34,672 bases of DNA, from NCBI GenBank assembly GCA_009927445.1, contig RFMZ01000222.1, forward strand, positions 1-34,672, read 5' to 3'. Numbering within the stretch: position 1 is the first letter of the stretch; every line of letters begins with the position of its first letter. Source of the DNA: Betaproteobacteria bacterium. GTDB lineage: Bacteria > Pseudomonadota > Gammaproteobacteria > Burkholderiales > Burkholderiaceae. The position numbers were made by a program, and so were the translations under genes. Of this stretch, positions 25,781 through 34,584 are shown piece after piece. Under the pieces are notes generated by a model, which worked only from the letters and a program-made list of their open reading frames with translations, had not been told where the DNA came from and searched no databases.

Positions 25781-28098
25781 CTAGCCTTGCAAAGCTTCCC
25801 AAATCTTTGGTGGAGTATATGGCATATCCATCTCCCATATTCCTTTTGGTCGTAATGCATTAATGACAGCATTTGATAATGCTGGAAGTGATCCAGAGCA
25901 GCCTGACTCTCCAACGCCTTTTGAACCCAATATATTAGATTTAGTAACAACCTCGATATGCTCACTGTGAATCTGCATTAAGCAACCCGTTTTTGGCATG
26001 GCATAGTCCATAAAAGACCCAGTCAATAATTGCCCAGACTCATCATAAATGGCTTGTTCAAAGAAGGCTTGACCAATCCCTTGGACTACCCCACCGTGGA
26101 TCTGACCCTTCACAAGCTTAGGAGAAATGACTACTCCTAAATCATCTATGGCGGTGTAGTTCACAATTTCACAAACGCCCGTTTCTGGATCAATCTCTAC
26201 TTCAGCAATGTGACAACCATTGGGGAATGTTGAGCCTGATGATGCTTCACCTTGGGCATCTAAAGGATGTGCGCTGGCATCAACCGGTTGGAATTTTTTA
26301 ATTAAATCGTCTAACGAAACAGAACCATTCTTAGCAGATAAATGCCAAGATCCATGATCGAAATGTAAATCCTCAGACTCAACCTGTAAATGTTGCGCAG
26401 CTAACTCTTTACTCTTTTCTAAAATTTGTTCACATAAGTTTTGCACAGCACTACCCGCGCCATATAAAGACCTAGAGCCTCCTGTACCACTTCCAATCAA
26501 CGCTTTACTGGCTGGTCCAGCAAGATACTCAATTCGATCTGCATGCAGGCCTGTCGCAGTTGTGACGATCTGACCAAACGAAGTTTCATGTCCCTGCCCA
26601 GAAGCTCCAGTTACACCTAAAATTTGTAAAACGCCATCTTTGGTGAACCGACCTAATACCTGATCTTTATTAGTCGTTCCAGCTGCAGAACATTCTATAA
26701 AACACGCTAAGCCAATCCCGCGCAAGCGATTATTTGCAGCAGCATTAGCGCGGCGGGACTCAAAATGGTTGAAATCACTCACCTCAATTGCGCGCTTTAA
26801 CAGTAATTCAAATTCTCCACTATCATAAACAGAACCCATGTGATTGTCATAGGGGAACTGTTCTGGCTTAATGAAATTCATTCGTCGAAGTGCAACCAGA
26901 TCAAAGCCATGTTCATGTGCGGCGTGATCAATTAAACGTTCTATGGCATAGGCAATATCTGGCCGGCCAGCGCCTCGGTAAGCGGACACAGGAACCGTAT
27001 TTGTAAAATACAGTTCTGAGCGCATCGATAAGGCTGGAATGTCATATACCCATTCATGGTAATTGAGATATTCCTTGCTCCAATGAAGGAACCAAAGTAA
27101 CAAGTAAATGCCCCTAAATCAGCCTTGTCATCAAACCGGAGTCCTAAAATTTTACCGTTCGCATCCAGTGCAATCGAACCATTTAACTCCAGTGCCCGAC
27201 CATGCCAATCCGATACAAATACCTCCGATCTAGTGCCAACCCATTTAACAGGTCGGCCAATTAATTTGGCCGCTAAAATAACTAAGGCGTGCTCACTGTA
27301 TGCACCTGCCCGAATACCAAAAGAACCGCCAACATCCTGGGCAATTACTTCTATCTGATCTTTTTTAATACCTGTAATTTGTTCTAATGCACCGAGCATC
27401 CCAAGCATTCCTTGATTGGGCGTATGAATCGTGACCTTATCTTGAGTAGCATCATACTTCGCAAGCACTGAACGTAACTCCATTGGCGAGCCAATTAATC
27501 GCTGACTCTTAATCTTCATATGGCTTATAAAATGAGCTTCTTCAAAAGCTTTATCTGTAGCCTGCACATCGCCTTTACTAAAATGAATCGATAAGTTCTT
27601 CGGGACATGCGCATGCAACTGGACTGCATCAGGTGATAATGCTGACTCGTAATCGGTTACTGCATCTAGCATATCAATCTCGAGTTGAACTAATTCAGCT
27701 GCTTGACGAGCATGCTCTAAGGTATCAGCAACAACCATCGCAATCGGTTGGCCAACAAATAATACTTTACCTTTTGCCAGGATAGGCATCGGTGCTAAGT
27801 GCTGCGCTTGACCATCTGAATTTTGAATGGTTACCCCACTTGGCAGGGTTTGCATCTTCGCAGCGTCAACATCTTCAGATGTAATAACCCGAAGCACCCC
27901 CAAAGCATTTCGAACATCACTGACATTGATATGCTTAATTTGCCCATGTGCATAAGGCGATCGAATCATGTGCGCAAAACACATCCCCTCATAATGCCAA
28001 TCTGAGGTAAATTTACCCTGCCCAGTAATCAGCCGTAAATCCTCTTTACGTAATAACTGTTTATCTAATACAAGTTGCGATGGAAGATGTGCGTTCAT
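25781..28098 (-). pseudogene. Molybdenum hydroxylase large (Mo) subunit, one frameshift
   Basis: Xanthine dehydrogenase/CoxL-family subunit that binds molybdopterin cytosine dinucleotide. The first frame runs from ATG 28098 through GGSFGIRAGAYSEHALV and GAFTCYFGSFIGARNISITM. One base is then missing in a C run on the plus strand (27049-27051). The second frame resumes at VYDIPALSMRSELYFTNTVP and continues to 25781. Restored length is about 771 residues, normal. Functional segments are intact: AYRGAGRPDIAYAIERL, GASGQGHETSFGQIV and the catalytic Glu in GSKGVGESG. The AYRGAGRP loop lacks the AYRCSFR of true CO dehydrogenase, so another substrate (an aromatic heterocycle or aldehyde) is likely. 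The gene starts by ATGA overlap with the 2Fe-2S subunit. The lesion could be real or a base-calling error. Confidence 0.88.
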
Positions 28099-28562
28099 AC
28101 AGTTTTTTCCTGAATCTTTTTAGCAGCGGATTTTACCGCTGCAATAATGTTGACATAACCCGTGCAGCGACAAATATTGCCAGCTAAACCTTCTTTAATT
28201 TGGTCATCACTAGGATCGGGGTGCCGATTGAGTAAATGAACAGTACTCATAATCATTCCCGGAGTGCAATAACCGCATTGCAAGCCATGCTCCTGTGAAA
28301 ATGCTTCTTGAACAGGATGTAAGCCGTCACTTGCAAGACCCTCAATCGTTACGATCTGTGAACCGGTAGCTTGCGCTGCTAGCATCGTACAGGATTTAAT
28401 CGCCTCATTGTTCATAAGGACAGTGCAACAACCACATTGGCTAGTGTCACAACCAATATGAGTACCTGTTAAATGAAAATGATCCCGCAATACCTCAACG
28501 AGTAAAGTTTGATCATCTACCTCAAATTCTTGGACTACACCATTGATTGTCATTTGCATCAT
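28095..28562 (-). CDS. Molybdenum hydroxylase small subunit (two 2Fe-2S clusters)
   Basis: A 155-residue CoxS/XdhC-type iron-sulfur subunit. The N-terminal plant-ferredoxin cluster is bound by Cys38, Cys43, Cys46 and Cys58 (GCDTSQCGCCTVLM). The C-terminal helical cluster is bound by Cys96, Cys99, Cys131 and Cys133 (LQCGYCTPGMIM, GNICRCTGY). All eight ligands are present. It passes electrons from the Mo site to FAD. It begins eight bases after the FAD subunit with AAAGG upstream, and its stop overlaps the large-subunit start. Confidence 0.93.
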   Translation of the reverse strand: MMQMTINGVVQEFEVDDQTLLVEVLRDHFHLTGTHIGCDTSQCGCCTVLMNNEAIKSCTMLAAQATGSQIVTIEGLASDGLHPVQEAFSQEHGLQCGYCTPGMIMSTVHLLNRHPDPSDDQIKEGLAGNICRCTGYVNIIAAVKSAAKKIQEKTV

Positions 28563-28570
28563 AAATACCT

Positions 28571-29362
28571 TTATGTATATTGTTTGATCTGTGTTACAGC
28601 TCTATTAAATAGAACCTTCGCTAAGTGAGCGCGATACTTACTTGTAGCATGAAGATCTGTAATTAAATTTTCTAATGGCAAATCAATGGCTTGACTCGAA
28701 TCGAAATAGTGCTTCTCAGCAGCCAGCCAACGGAAGACCCCTTGACCAACACCGGTCACAGCTACGCGCACTTCTTGATTGGGGTATAGGGCTACAAAAA
28801 CACCTGCCAAGGCATATCCCGATGCCGCTTGCTTAAATTTAGCATAGGCACTTTGGACGGGCTTGATAAACCGTACTTTTCGAATAATCTCGCCATCGTC
28901 TAAAGCCGTGGCATAAAATCCGGTAAAGAAATCTTCTGCTTCAATCGTGCGCCGATCAGTAATGATTTGTCCTTTTAAGGCCAAAGCAGCCGCGGGATAA
29001 TCAGCAGCTGGATCATTATTTGCTAAAGAGCCCCCTAGTGTTCCGCGTACTCGAACTTGTGCATCACCAATTTGACTTGCTAAATAGGCTAATCCAGGAA
29101 TTTCCTTTTGAACAAGGGAACTAGTCGCTACTCGATCATGCTTAGTAGCTGCGCCGATAGTCACTGATACAGCATCGACCTGTATCTTCCCTAACTCAAC
29201 AATTGCACTAATGTCAATTAATTGGCTCGGCTGAATTAAACCGTGTTTCATGGCTGGCAATAGAGTCATGCCACCCCCCAAATATTTGGCGTTTTCGTCT
29301 AAATTTTGTTGATCTTTAGCACGCTGTAAATTTTCTGCCCGATGATATTTAAATGGGTTCAT
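28571..29362 (-). CDS. Molybdenum hydroxylase medium (FAD) subunit
   Basis: A 263-residue CoxM-type flavoprotein. FAD-binding segments are AKYLGGGMTLLPAMKHGL (about 26-42) and RGTLGGSLANNDPAADYPAA (about 106-125), both canonical. It is the first gene of a three-subunit operon in the order FAD, Fe-S, Mo, as in cox-type clusters. No maturation genes (coxD, coxE, XdhC-like) lie in the window. The substrate of the enzyme is unknown. Confidence 0.92.
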   Translation of the reverse strand: MNPFKYHRAENLQRAKDQQNLDENAKYLGGGMTLLPAMKHGLIQPSQLIDISAIVELGKIQVDAVSVTIGAATKHDRVATSSLVQKEIPGLAYLASQIGDAQVRVRGTLGGSLANNDPAADYPAAALALKGQIITDRRTIEAEDFFTGFYATALDDGEIIRKVRFIKPVQSAYAKFKQAASGYALAGVFVALYPNQEVRVAVTGVGQGVFRWLAAEKHYFDSSQAIDLPLENLITDLHATSKYRAHLAKVLFNRAVTQIKQYT

Positions 29363-29544
29363 ACTTCCTCATAATAATAATTATTTAATTGCCAATAAAC
29401 ACTCTGCCATATTTTAATACGATGCACAATCCTCTGCTACACAAGCAAAATTTGATTATGGCAAGCTTAGTATATACTTTTGATATAACTATGATGGTTG
29501 CTTAAGTATCTGCATAACAATGGAGACAATTCGAAAGTGAATGC

Positions 29545-30636
29545 ATGACTATCGTGCAAGCTCAGGCAATTCCCATCAAACTACCCTACGATATCGGTGG
29601 TCCTAAACCGACGTTTGCTGGTATACCTCGGCAGATGGAAATCCTTTTTATTCGGATAGAGACTGATACTGGATTAATTGGTTGGGGTGAAGCTTTTGGC
29701 TTATCTATTTGGCCTGCAACACGCCAAGCTTTTGAGCATTTAGTGGCTCCACTCATTATGGGTAAAGATGAAAAAGATATATCCAATTTAATGGCAAATT
29801 TACAAAAACAACTTCATATTCTCGGAAGAACTGGGGCAGTCACGTTTGCTCTTTCTGGCCTAGATATTGCCTTGTGGGATATTCAAGGAAAAGCCAAGCA
29901 ACAATCACTCAGTGAATTACTCGGAGGGGCAAAACATCAATCTTTACCAGGGTATGCAAGTTTAATGCGGTACGGCAATACCGACCTTATCAAACACAAC
30001 ACCGAAAGAGCCCTAGAAAAAGGATTTACAGCTATTAAGCTACACGAACAAAGTTCGGAGTATGTCCAGGCAGCGCGTCAATTAATGGGTCCAGAGTTAC
30101 CATTAATGATGGATGTTAATTGTCCTTGGAGTGTTGCCCAAACACTGGAAATGCTTCCTCAATTGCAAGCCAGCAATCTTCTCTGGCTTGAAGAACCAAT
30201 TTGGCCGCCAGAAGACTTTCGTGGCCTAAAAAAAATTCGGGATAAAAAATCGATAGCAATAGCCGCCGGTGAAAATAATATAAGTACTTGTCATTTTGAA
30301 GAAATGCTCGCTTATGGTTCTGTAGATTTTGCACAGCCTAGCGTTACTAAAATTGGAGGTATTACTGAAATGTTAAAAATTATGGACTTATGTCAACACT
30401 TTGAGACCCCAGTCATGCCACATTCTCCATATTTTGGCCCTGGATTACTAGCAACTCTTCACCTAGCTGCTATCCTTCAACCTGAAACAATGATTGAGTA
30501 TTCGTTTGCCGATCTAGGTGCTAATCCATTAGGTGATTGCATCTTAATGCGCCAAGGCAGAATTGATATTCCTTCAGGTCCAGGCCTTGGTTGTGATCCG
30601 GATTTAGATATCCTGCATGAATTCCGTGTACCATAA
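29545..30636 (+). CDS. Enolase-superfamily (MR/MLE) enzyme with altered catalytic dyad
   Basis: A 363-residue mandelate racemase/muconate lactonising-type protein, which abstracts a proton alpha to a carboxylate. Metal ligands are Asp190 (LMMDVN), Glu216 (LWLEEPIWPP) and Glu243 (AAGENN). Acid/base candidates are Lys165 and His167 (AIKLHEQ) on one face and His293 (MPHSPYFGPG) on the other. The Asp that normally pairs with that His, in Q-P-D-V-T-K-x-G-G, is Ser266 here (FAQPSVTKIGG). That could change chemistry or lower rate. It is first in an operon with a second MR/MLE gene (three-base gap) and a Bug receptor, implying uptake and dehydration or racemisation of a sugar acid or hydroxy acid. 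Confidence 0.88.
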   Translation: MTIVQAQAIPIKLPYDIGGPKPTFAGIPRQMEILFIRIETDTGLIGWGEAFGLSIWPATRQAFEHLVAPLIMGKDEKDISNLMANLQKQLHILGRTGAVTFALSGLDIALWDIQGKAKQQSLSELLGGAKHQSLPGYASLMRYGNTDLIKHNTERALEKGFTAIKLHEQSSEYVQAARQLMGPELPLMMDVNCPWSVAQTLEMLPQLQASNLLWLEEPIWPPEDFRGLKKIRDKKSIAIAAGENNISTCHFEEMLAYGSVDFAQPSVTKIGGITEMLKIMDLCQHFETPVMPHSPYFGPGLLATLHLAAILQPETMIEYSFADLGANPLGDCILMRQGRIDIPSGPGLGCDPDLDILHEFRVP

Positions 30637-30639
30637 ATC

Positions 30640-31821
30640 ATGATTCCCGCTCCCATTGCAAAATACCTGGCCACCCCCCATATAAAAATTGCTGCGATTA
30701 AGCTCAAGCGTGTAGAAACTTATATTTACCAAGCAACAGTCAATAAACCCGTCGTGTCAAGTCTTGCAACAATTAATAAACGGGTAGCGCTTTTAGTTCG
30801 GCTAGAAGATGTTGACGGCCATTTTGGCTGGGGTGAAATATATGCCACAATGCCCGCGTTTGGAGCACCTCACCGCGCTCAGATTGTTCATCAAATTCTA
30901 ACTGTACTATTAAAAGATCAACTCTTTGAAGAGCCAAGTGCTTGTTGGCAGTTGCTTCAAAAGTCAACCCATCCCCTGCAAATCCAAACTGGTGAATTTG
31001 GCCCATTTTCGGCGGCGATTGCGGGTATCGATTGCGCACTTTGGGATCTGTACGCCAGAAAACAAAAACTACCTCTAGCTGTTTGTCTGGGTGGAAATCT
31101 TCGTAATCTACCAGTTTATGCAAGCGGACTCAATCCTGCTGATGGCCCCCTTATCGTCAACCAATCAAGAGAAAATGGATTTTTATCTTTTAAACAAAAA
31201 ATTGGTTTTAATACCCAGATTGATATCAATAATTTAACCGCGATTGCCGCAAATTTGCGCCCCAATGAATCTCTCATGGTCGATGTCAATCAAGGTTGGA
31301 ATATTGAACAAATTCAGTTAATGGGGCCACTTCTAGAAAAATTTTCCCTGCGTTGGATTGAAGAACCACTACCAGCCGATAGCTCATCTGCAGATTGGCT
31401 TGCCTGTAAAAAAATACTGAATAAACCACTAGCTGGTGGTGAAAATCTTCGTTCTGATGATTTTAAAACTCAAGCCACTTGGTTAGATATAGTGCAGCCT
31501 GATGTCGGGAAATGGGGAGGCATTAGCGCAAATTGGGGAATTGCAAAATTGGCGATTGAGCAGGGTAAAACTTACTGTCCCCACTGGCTTGGAAGTGGTC
31601 TAGGACTGATGGCATCTGCCCACTTGTTAGCAGCAATTGGCGGTAATGGCCTATTGGAAATCGATGTCAATGAGAATCCTCTGCGTGAGATATTAGCGAA
31701 GACACTCCCAGCTGTTACAGATGGTCTTATCAAACTTTCTACATTACCAGGAATTGGAGTTGTACCGAATCTAGAATTAGCATCACCATGGCTCACCAAC
31801 TATCAGGAGACTATTTTATGA
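30640..31821 (+). CDS. Second enolase-superfamily (MR/MLE) enzyme
   Basis: A 393-residue MR/MLE protein. The catalytic set looks complete: Lys185 and Lys187 (SFKQKIGF), metal ligands Asp215 (MVDVNQGW), Glu241 (WIEEPLP) and Glu268 (AGGENLRSDD), Asp288 (IVQPDVGKWGG) and His315 (CPHWLGSGLG). It therefore could work by either a Lys or the His-Asp base. It differs widely from its neighbour, so the pair is not a recent duplication. The first 20 or so residues before IKLKRVETYIY look non-conserved and the true start may be later. Its last codons overlap the Bug receptor start as ATGA. Confidence 0.87.
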   Translation: MIPAPIAKYLATPHIKIAAIKLKRVETYIYQATVNKPVVSSLATINKRVALLVRLEDVDGHFGWGEIYATMPAFGAPHRAQIVHQILTVLLKDQLFEEPSACWQLLQKSTHPLQIQTGEFGPFSAAIAGIDCALWDLYARKQKLPLAVCLGGNLRNLPVYASGLNPADGPLIVNQSRENGFLSFKQKIGFNTQIDINNLTAIAANLRPNESLMVDVNQGWNIEQIQLMGPLLEKFSLRWIEEPLPADSSSADWLACKKILNKPLAGGENLRSDDFKTQATWLDIVQPDVGKWGGISANWGIAKLAIEQGKTYCPHWLGSGLGLMASAHLLAAIGGNGLLEIDVNENPLREILAKTLPAVTDGLIKLSTLPGIGVVPNLELASPWLTNYQETIL

Positions 31822-32786
31822 AATCAAACCTACTCCGTTTTATCTTTACTATATTTTTTGGAATATTCTTCAGCAATGTATCAGCTCAGTCATTTCCTAG
31901 TAAGACTGTTCGCTTAGTCGTTGGATTTCCACCTGGCGGCATGGCAGATATCGTTGCTCGGTCAGTGTCTGAAAAATTAGCTATTTTGTGGAAACAGCCA
32001 GTCGTTGTCGAAAACCGCCCCGGAGCATCCGGCACTATTGCCGCTGATATCGTAGCCAAGTCGCCAGGTGATGGCTACACATTATTAGTCATTCTGACAA
32101 ATCATGTGGTTATTGCGGCAATTAAACCTAAACTACCTTTTGATGCAATCAAGGATTTCGCCCCAGTAACACTGGTCGGGGACTCCCCTTTATTGCTCAT
32201 GGCAAATCCTAAATTACCTGCTAATAATTTAATGGAGTTAGCGGCCCTAGCTAAATCAAAACCTGGCATAATTAGCTATTCAACTCCTGGCGACGGTTCG
32301 GTACATCACCTATCCAGTGAATTAATGGCATCAAGTCTTGGTATTAAGATGATTCACGTGCCCTATATCGGCGGGGCTCCCGCAATGATGGATGCGATGT
32401 CTGGTATTGTTGATTTAAATATCGGCAGTCCATCTCAAGCACTTCAACAAATTGAGGCGGGTAAGTTAAAAGCCCTCGCCTATTCCGGCCAGAAAAGATC
32501 TGCTCTTTTACCAAATGTCCCGACTGTTTCTGAGTCCGGCATACCTGGTTTTCAAGCAGCTCTTTGGGCTGGAGTTTTAGCTCCAGCAAAAACTCCTAAA
32601 AATATCATCACCCAAATCCATTTAGATATCAAGCAAGCCATGTCTACTCCAGACGTCAAAGAAAAAATGGGGAAAATGGGAATCGATATGATTCACAGCA
32701 CACCTGAAGAATTTGATCAACATGTACGTTCTGAATTCATTAAATGGAGCTCCGTTGCTAAACAAGCCAATATCAAAACTGAATAG
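31818..32786 (+). CDS. Orphan Bug-family periplasmic receptor (MR/MLE-linked)
   Basis: A 322-residue Bug receptor. The ATG at 31818 (MKSNLLRFIFTIFFGIFF, cleavage near SNVSAQS) is chosen because AGGAGA lies upstream and it overlaps the preceding stop as ATGA; a start at 31788 would add ten residues before the signal peptide. Canonical segments: FPSKTVRLVVGFPPGGMADI, NRPGASGTIAADIVAK, GDGYTLLVILTN, HVPYIGGAPAMMDAMSG. Translational coupling to an MR/MLE gene ties its ligand to those enzymes, probably a sugar acid or 2-hydroxy acid. Confidence 0.92.
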   Translation: MKSNLLRFIFTIFFGIFFSNVSAQSFPSKTVRLVVGFPPGGMADIVARSVSEKLAILWKQPVVVENRPGASGTIAADIVAKSPGDGYTLLVILTNHVVIAAIKPKLPFDAIKDFAPVTLVGDSPLLLMANPKLPANNLMELAALAKSKPGIISYSTPGDGSVHHLSSELMASSLGIKMIHVPYIGGAPAMMDAMSGIVDLNIGSPSQALQQIEAGKLKALAYSGQKRSALLPNVPTVSESGIPGFQAALWAGVLAPAKTPKNIITQIHLDIKQAMSTPDVKEKMGKMGIDMIHSTPEEFDQHVRSEFIKWSSVAKQANIKTE

Positions 32787-32811
32787 TCCCTATTTTGAAA
32801 ACTTAAACTAC

Positions 32812-33162
32812 TTAATTGACTAATTGCCAAGGGGATGGGCAAGTAGTCACTTGCGGGTAATAAGCACCGTAGTCTAGACAATAATAAGCCTTAGGCTGAA
32901 CTGGTGTTATTGCATAGTAGGGGACATAATTCGGTGGCTGCACATATATTGGCTCGCGATAAACATTTTGCGAACTCGCATAATTACTATAAACAGCAGC
33001 CCCCACTATTCCGCCGATGACTAATGGTGCAACCCAACGGTGGCCATGCATACCGTGTGATCCGCCATGCCTATGACCATAGAATCCGCCACCTGCGTGA
33101 CTAGAAAAACTGGCAGACAAACCAATCGTCAAAGTAAAAATCATTACTCCGATCTTTTTCAT
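32812..33162 (-). CDS. Small exported Gly/His- and Tyr/Pro-rich protein
   Basis: A 116-residue protein with a strong AGGAGG site five bases before ATG 33162; the TTG one codon earlier is not needed. A signal peptide ends near SSHAGGG. A Gly/His stretch (GGGFYGHRHGGSHGMHGHR) precedes a hydrophobic segment VAPLVIGGIVGAAVY, which may be a glycine-zipper membrane helix. The tail is rich in Tyr, Pro and Gln and ends with YYCLDYGAYYPQVTTCPSPW, whose two cysteines could form a disulfide. Proteins of this kind are widespread in proteobacteria as uncharacterised envelope proteins; the His-rich part could bind metal. Function unknown. Confidence 0.72.
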   Translation of the reverse strand: MKKIGVMIFTLTIGLSASFSSHAGGGFYGHRHGGSHGMHGHRWVAPLVIGGIVGAAVYSNYASSQNVYREPIYVQPPNYVPYYAITPVQPKAYYCLDYGAYYPQVTTCPSPWQLVN

Positions 33163-33402
33163 CAATACCTCCTCATGAAGTTCTTTTTTTAATAACGCCT
33201 AAGGAGTTATTTGGGTTGACTAAAGAGCGGTAATTAATGGGTATTTCTAATATGATGAATTCAAGTTAACTTAAATTCAAAATGGTTACCGGCGCTTGAG
33301 AGAGATTTAATTACAGTTAATTTAAATGACCGATTGGGTATGTAAACAATCTCGAATACACCAAAATAGCTCAAAGATAAAACATCCATGATAAAAAGAT
33401 CT

Positions 33403-34539
33403 TTAATTCATGGATGGGAAGCTGATATTAGCAGTTCCTTGGCAGATATTTCTTACATATGTTCTCTGAAAATCAATGCATCCACCACTTTCAAAAACAT
33501 CATCAGGATCCCTCATTCTCATCATGACAGCTAGTACTTTTTGCGTCTTCACCGGATCAGATAGAGTTTGCTCAACACACTCCTCAACAATAGCTTCATC
33601 AATTTGGAAATCACCGTCAGAATCATGAACTAAAGCATCTCGCCAATGATAGATTTCTACGCATTTAGAAGTTAAGGTAAAAGGCTGATCTTTTTTCCAA
33701 AAGTTAGAAAAAAGTCCATTACCTAAATAAAATACGAAAGAGCCTTCGTACCCGGTCACATCTGCCGATAATGGGTCAGGATTTCGAAACCAAACGCGAT
33801 CACCAGGGATGTAAAATTTAGCAGGTAAAGGACTCTCTGCAGAACCTAGGTGGGACAAGAATGCATTATTAAATGCATCCGATTTAATCGCACATTGTTG
33901 CCATTGATTTTGTAAGCTTCGCAGAAGTTGTGGATTACAGGTTTCTAACTCTTGAGCAAGGGCTAATAAAAAAATATATTCCGTAGCCCGCCAACAAGAA
34001 AATGAGTATGGCTGTTCTAGCAAACTAGGTTGAGTGGCTTTTTTTAAAGCAGTCTTTAAAGACACTTCTGGCAGAATTGTAAAGCCCGTATTACCATCAT
34101 ATGTCCAATAATCTTTTGGTCGCTCTGCGGAAGTTGTTGCAAAAGATAGTCGTGTTTTTTGCGCTGCCTCAACAATATTTTTCCGAATATGGATTGCTGA
34201 AATTAATTCCTGATAAGAAGGAAATATCATAAGCTCTCGCGATGACAGCATGGCAGAGATAATTTCATGAAGGATAGTGTCAGAGCCATCAATTTTTAGC
34301 AACTCTGACGTCATAGAAAAGTAACTTGTATCTTGTAGATCAGGCCAAGTATCACTCTGAGGAATTAAGGAAATTTGTATGCCGCTATGATCCTCCTTAA
34401 TGATTGGATCTATTTTTAAACGAAGATCACTTAAATAATTTAAAAATTTATTTTTTTCTTTTGATAATTTACTTTTAAAAAAAACTCCTTGGGGTAATTT
34501 CTGCCGGCTAGTCAATAAATCTATTTTTTCTAATCGCAT
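33403..34539 (-). CDS. Tgl-family transglutaminase homologue
   Basis: A 378-residue protein whose central part (about 105-300) lines up with Bacillus spore-coat transglutaminase Tgl. IHIRKNIVEAAQKTRLSFAT parallels the Tgl stretch L-R-M-N-I-V-A-A-A-K, EQPYSFSCWRATEYIFLLAL parallels the catalytic Cys116 region, and YIPGDRVWFRNPDPLSADVT parallels the G-D-C-L-Y-F-K-N-P segment. The nucleophile would be Cys182. The two Bacillus catalytic glutamates (115 and 187) align with Ser181 and Ser267 here; Glu265 is close and might substitute. About 100 N-terminal and 70 C-terminal residues have no match in the Bacillus protein. No signal peptide. GGAG precedes the ATG. The alignment is from memory of the Bacillus sequence. 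Cross-linking activity is inference. Confidence 0.7.
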   Translation of the reverse strand: MRLEKIDLLTSRQKLPQGVFFKSKLSKEKNKFLNYLSDLRLKIDPIIKEDHSGIQISLIPQSDTWPDLQDTSYFSMTSELLKIDGSDTILHEIISAMLSSRELMIFPSYQELISAIHIRKNIVEAAQKTRLSFATTSAERPKDYWTYDGNTGFTILPEVSLKTALKKATQPSLLEQPYSFSCWRATEYIFLLALAQELETCNPQLLRSLQNQWQQCAIKSDAFNNAFLSHLGSAESPLPAKFYIPGDRVWFRNPDPLSADVTGYEGSFVFYLGNGLFSNFWKKDQPFTLTSKCVEIYHWRDALVHDSDGDFQIDEAIVEECVEQTLSDPVKTQKVLAVMMRMRDPDDVFESGGCIDFQRTYVRNICQGTANISFPSMN

Positions 34540-34553
34540 AATAACTACTCCAA

Positions 34554-34584
34554 TAAGTTAAAGATGCTTCAATCTTTTAACTTA
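34554..34584. promoter_or_regulatory. Near-perfect inverted repeat upstream of the Tgl-like gene
   Basis: Arms TAAGTTAAAGAT and ATCTTTTAACTTA pair over 12 bp with one bulged base around a six-base loop, 15-45 bases before the Tgl-like start. It could be an operator or a 5'-leader hairpin. No T tract follows in the gene direction, so a terminator is unlikely. Confidence 0.35.

Noticed and set aside
26941..28098. Two separate proteins at the Mo-subunit locus
   Set aside because: The overlapping frames join into one normal-length family member by restoring a single base; the tail of the first and the head of the second frame are not family-like.
25781..29362. Aerobic CO dehydrogenase (coxMSL)
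   Set aside because: Gene order fits, but the Mo-subunit loop is AYRGAGRP rather than the AYRCSFR of true CO dehydrogenase.
32783..32811. AATAG-TCC-CTATT hairpin between convergent genes
   Set aside because: Only five A/T-rich pairs with a three-base loop and a short broken T run; too weak to call a terminator.
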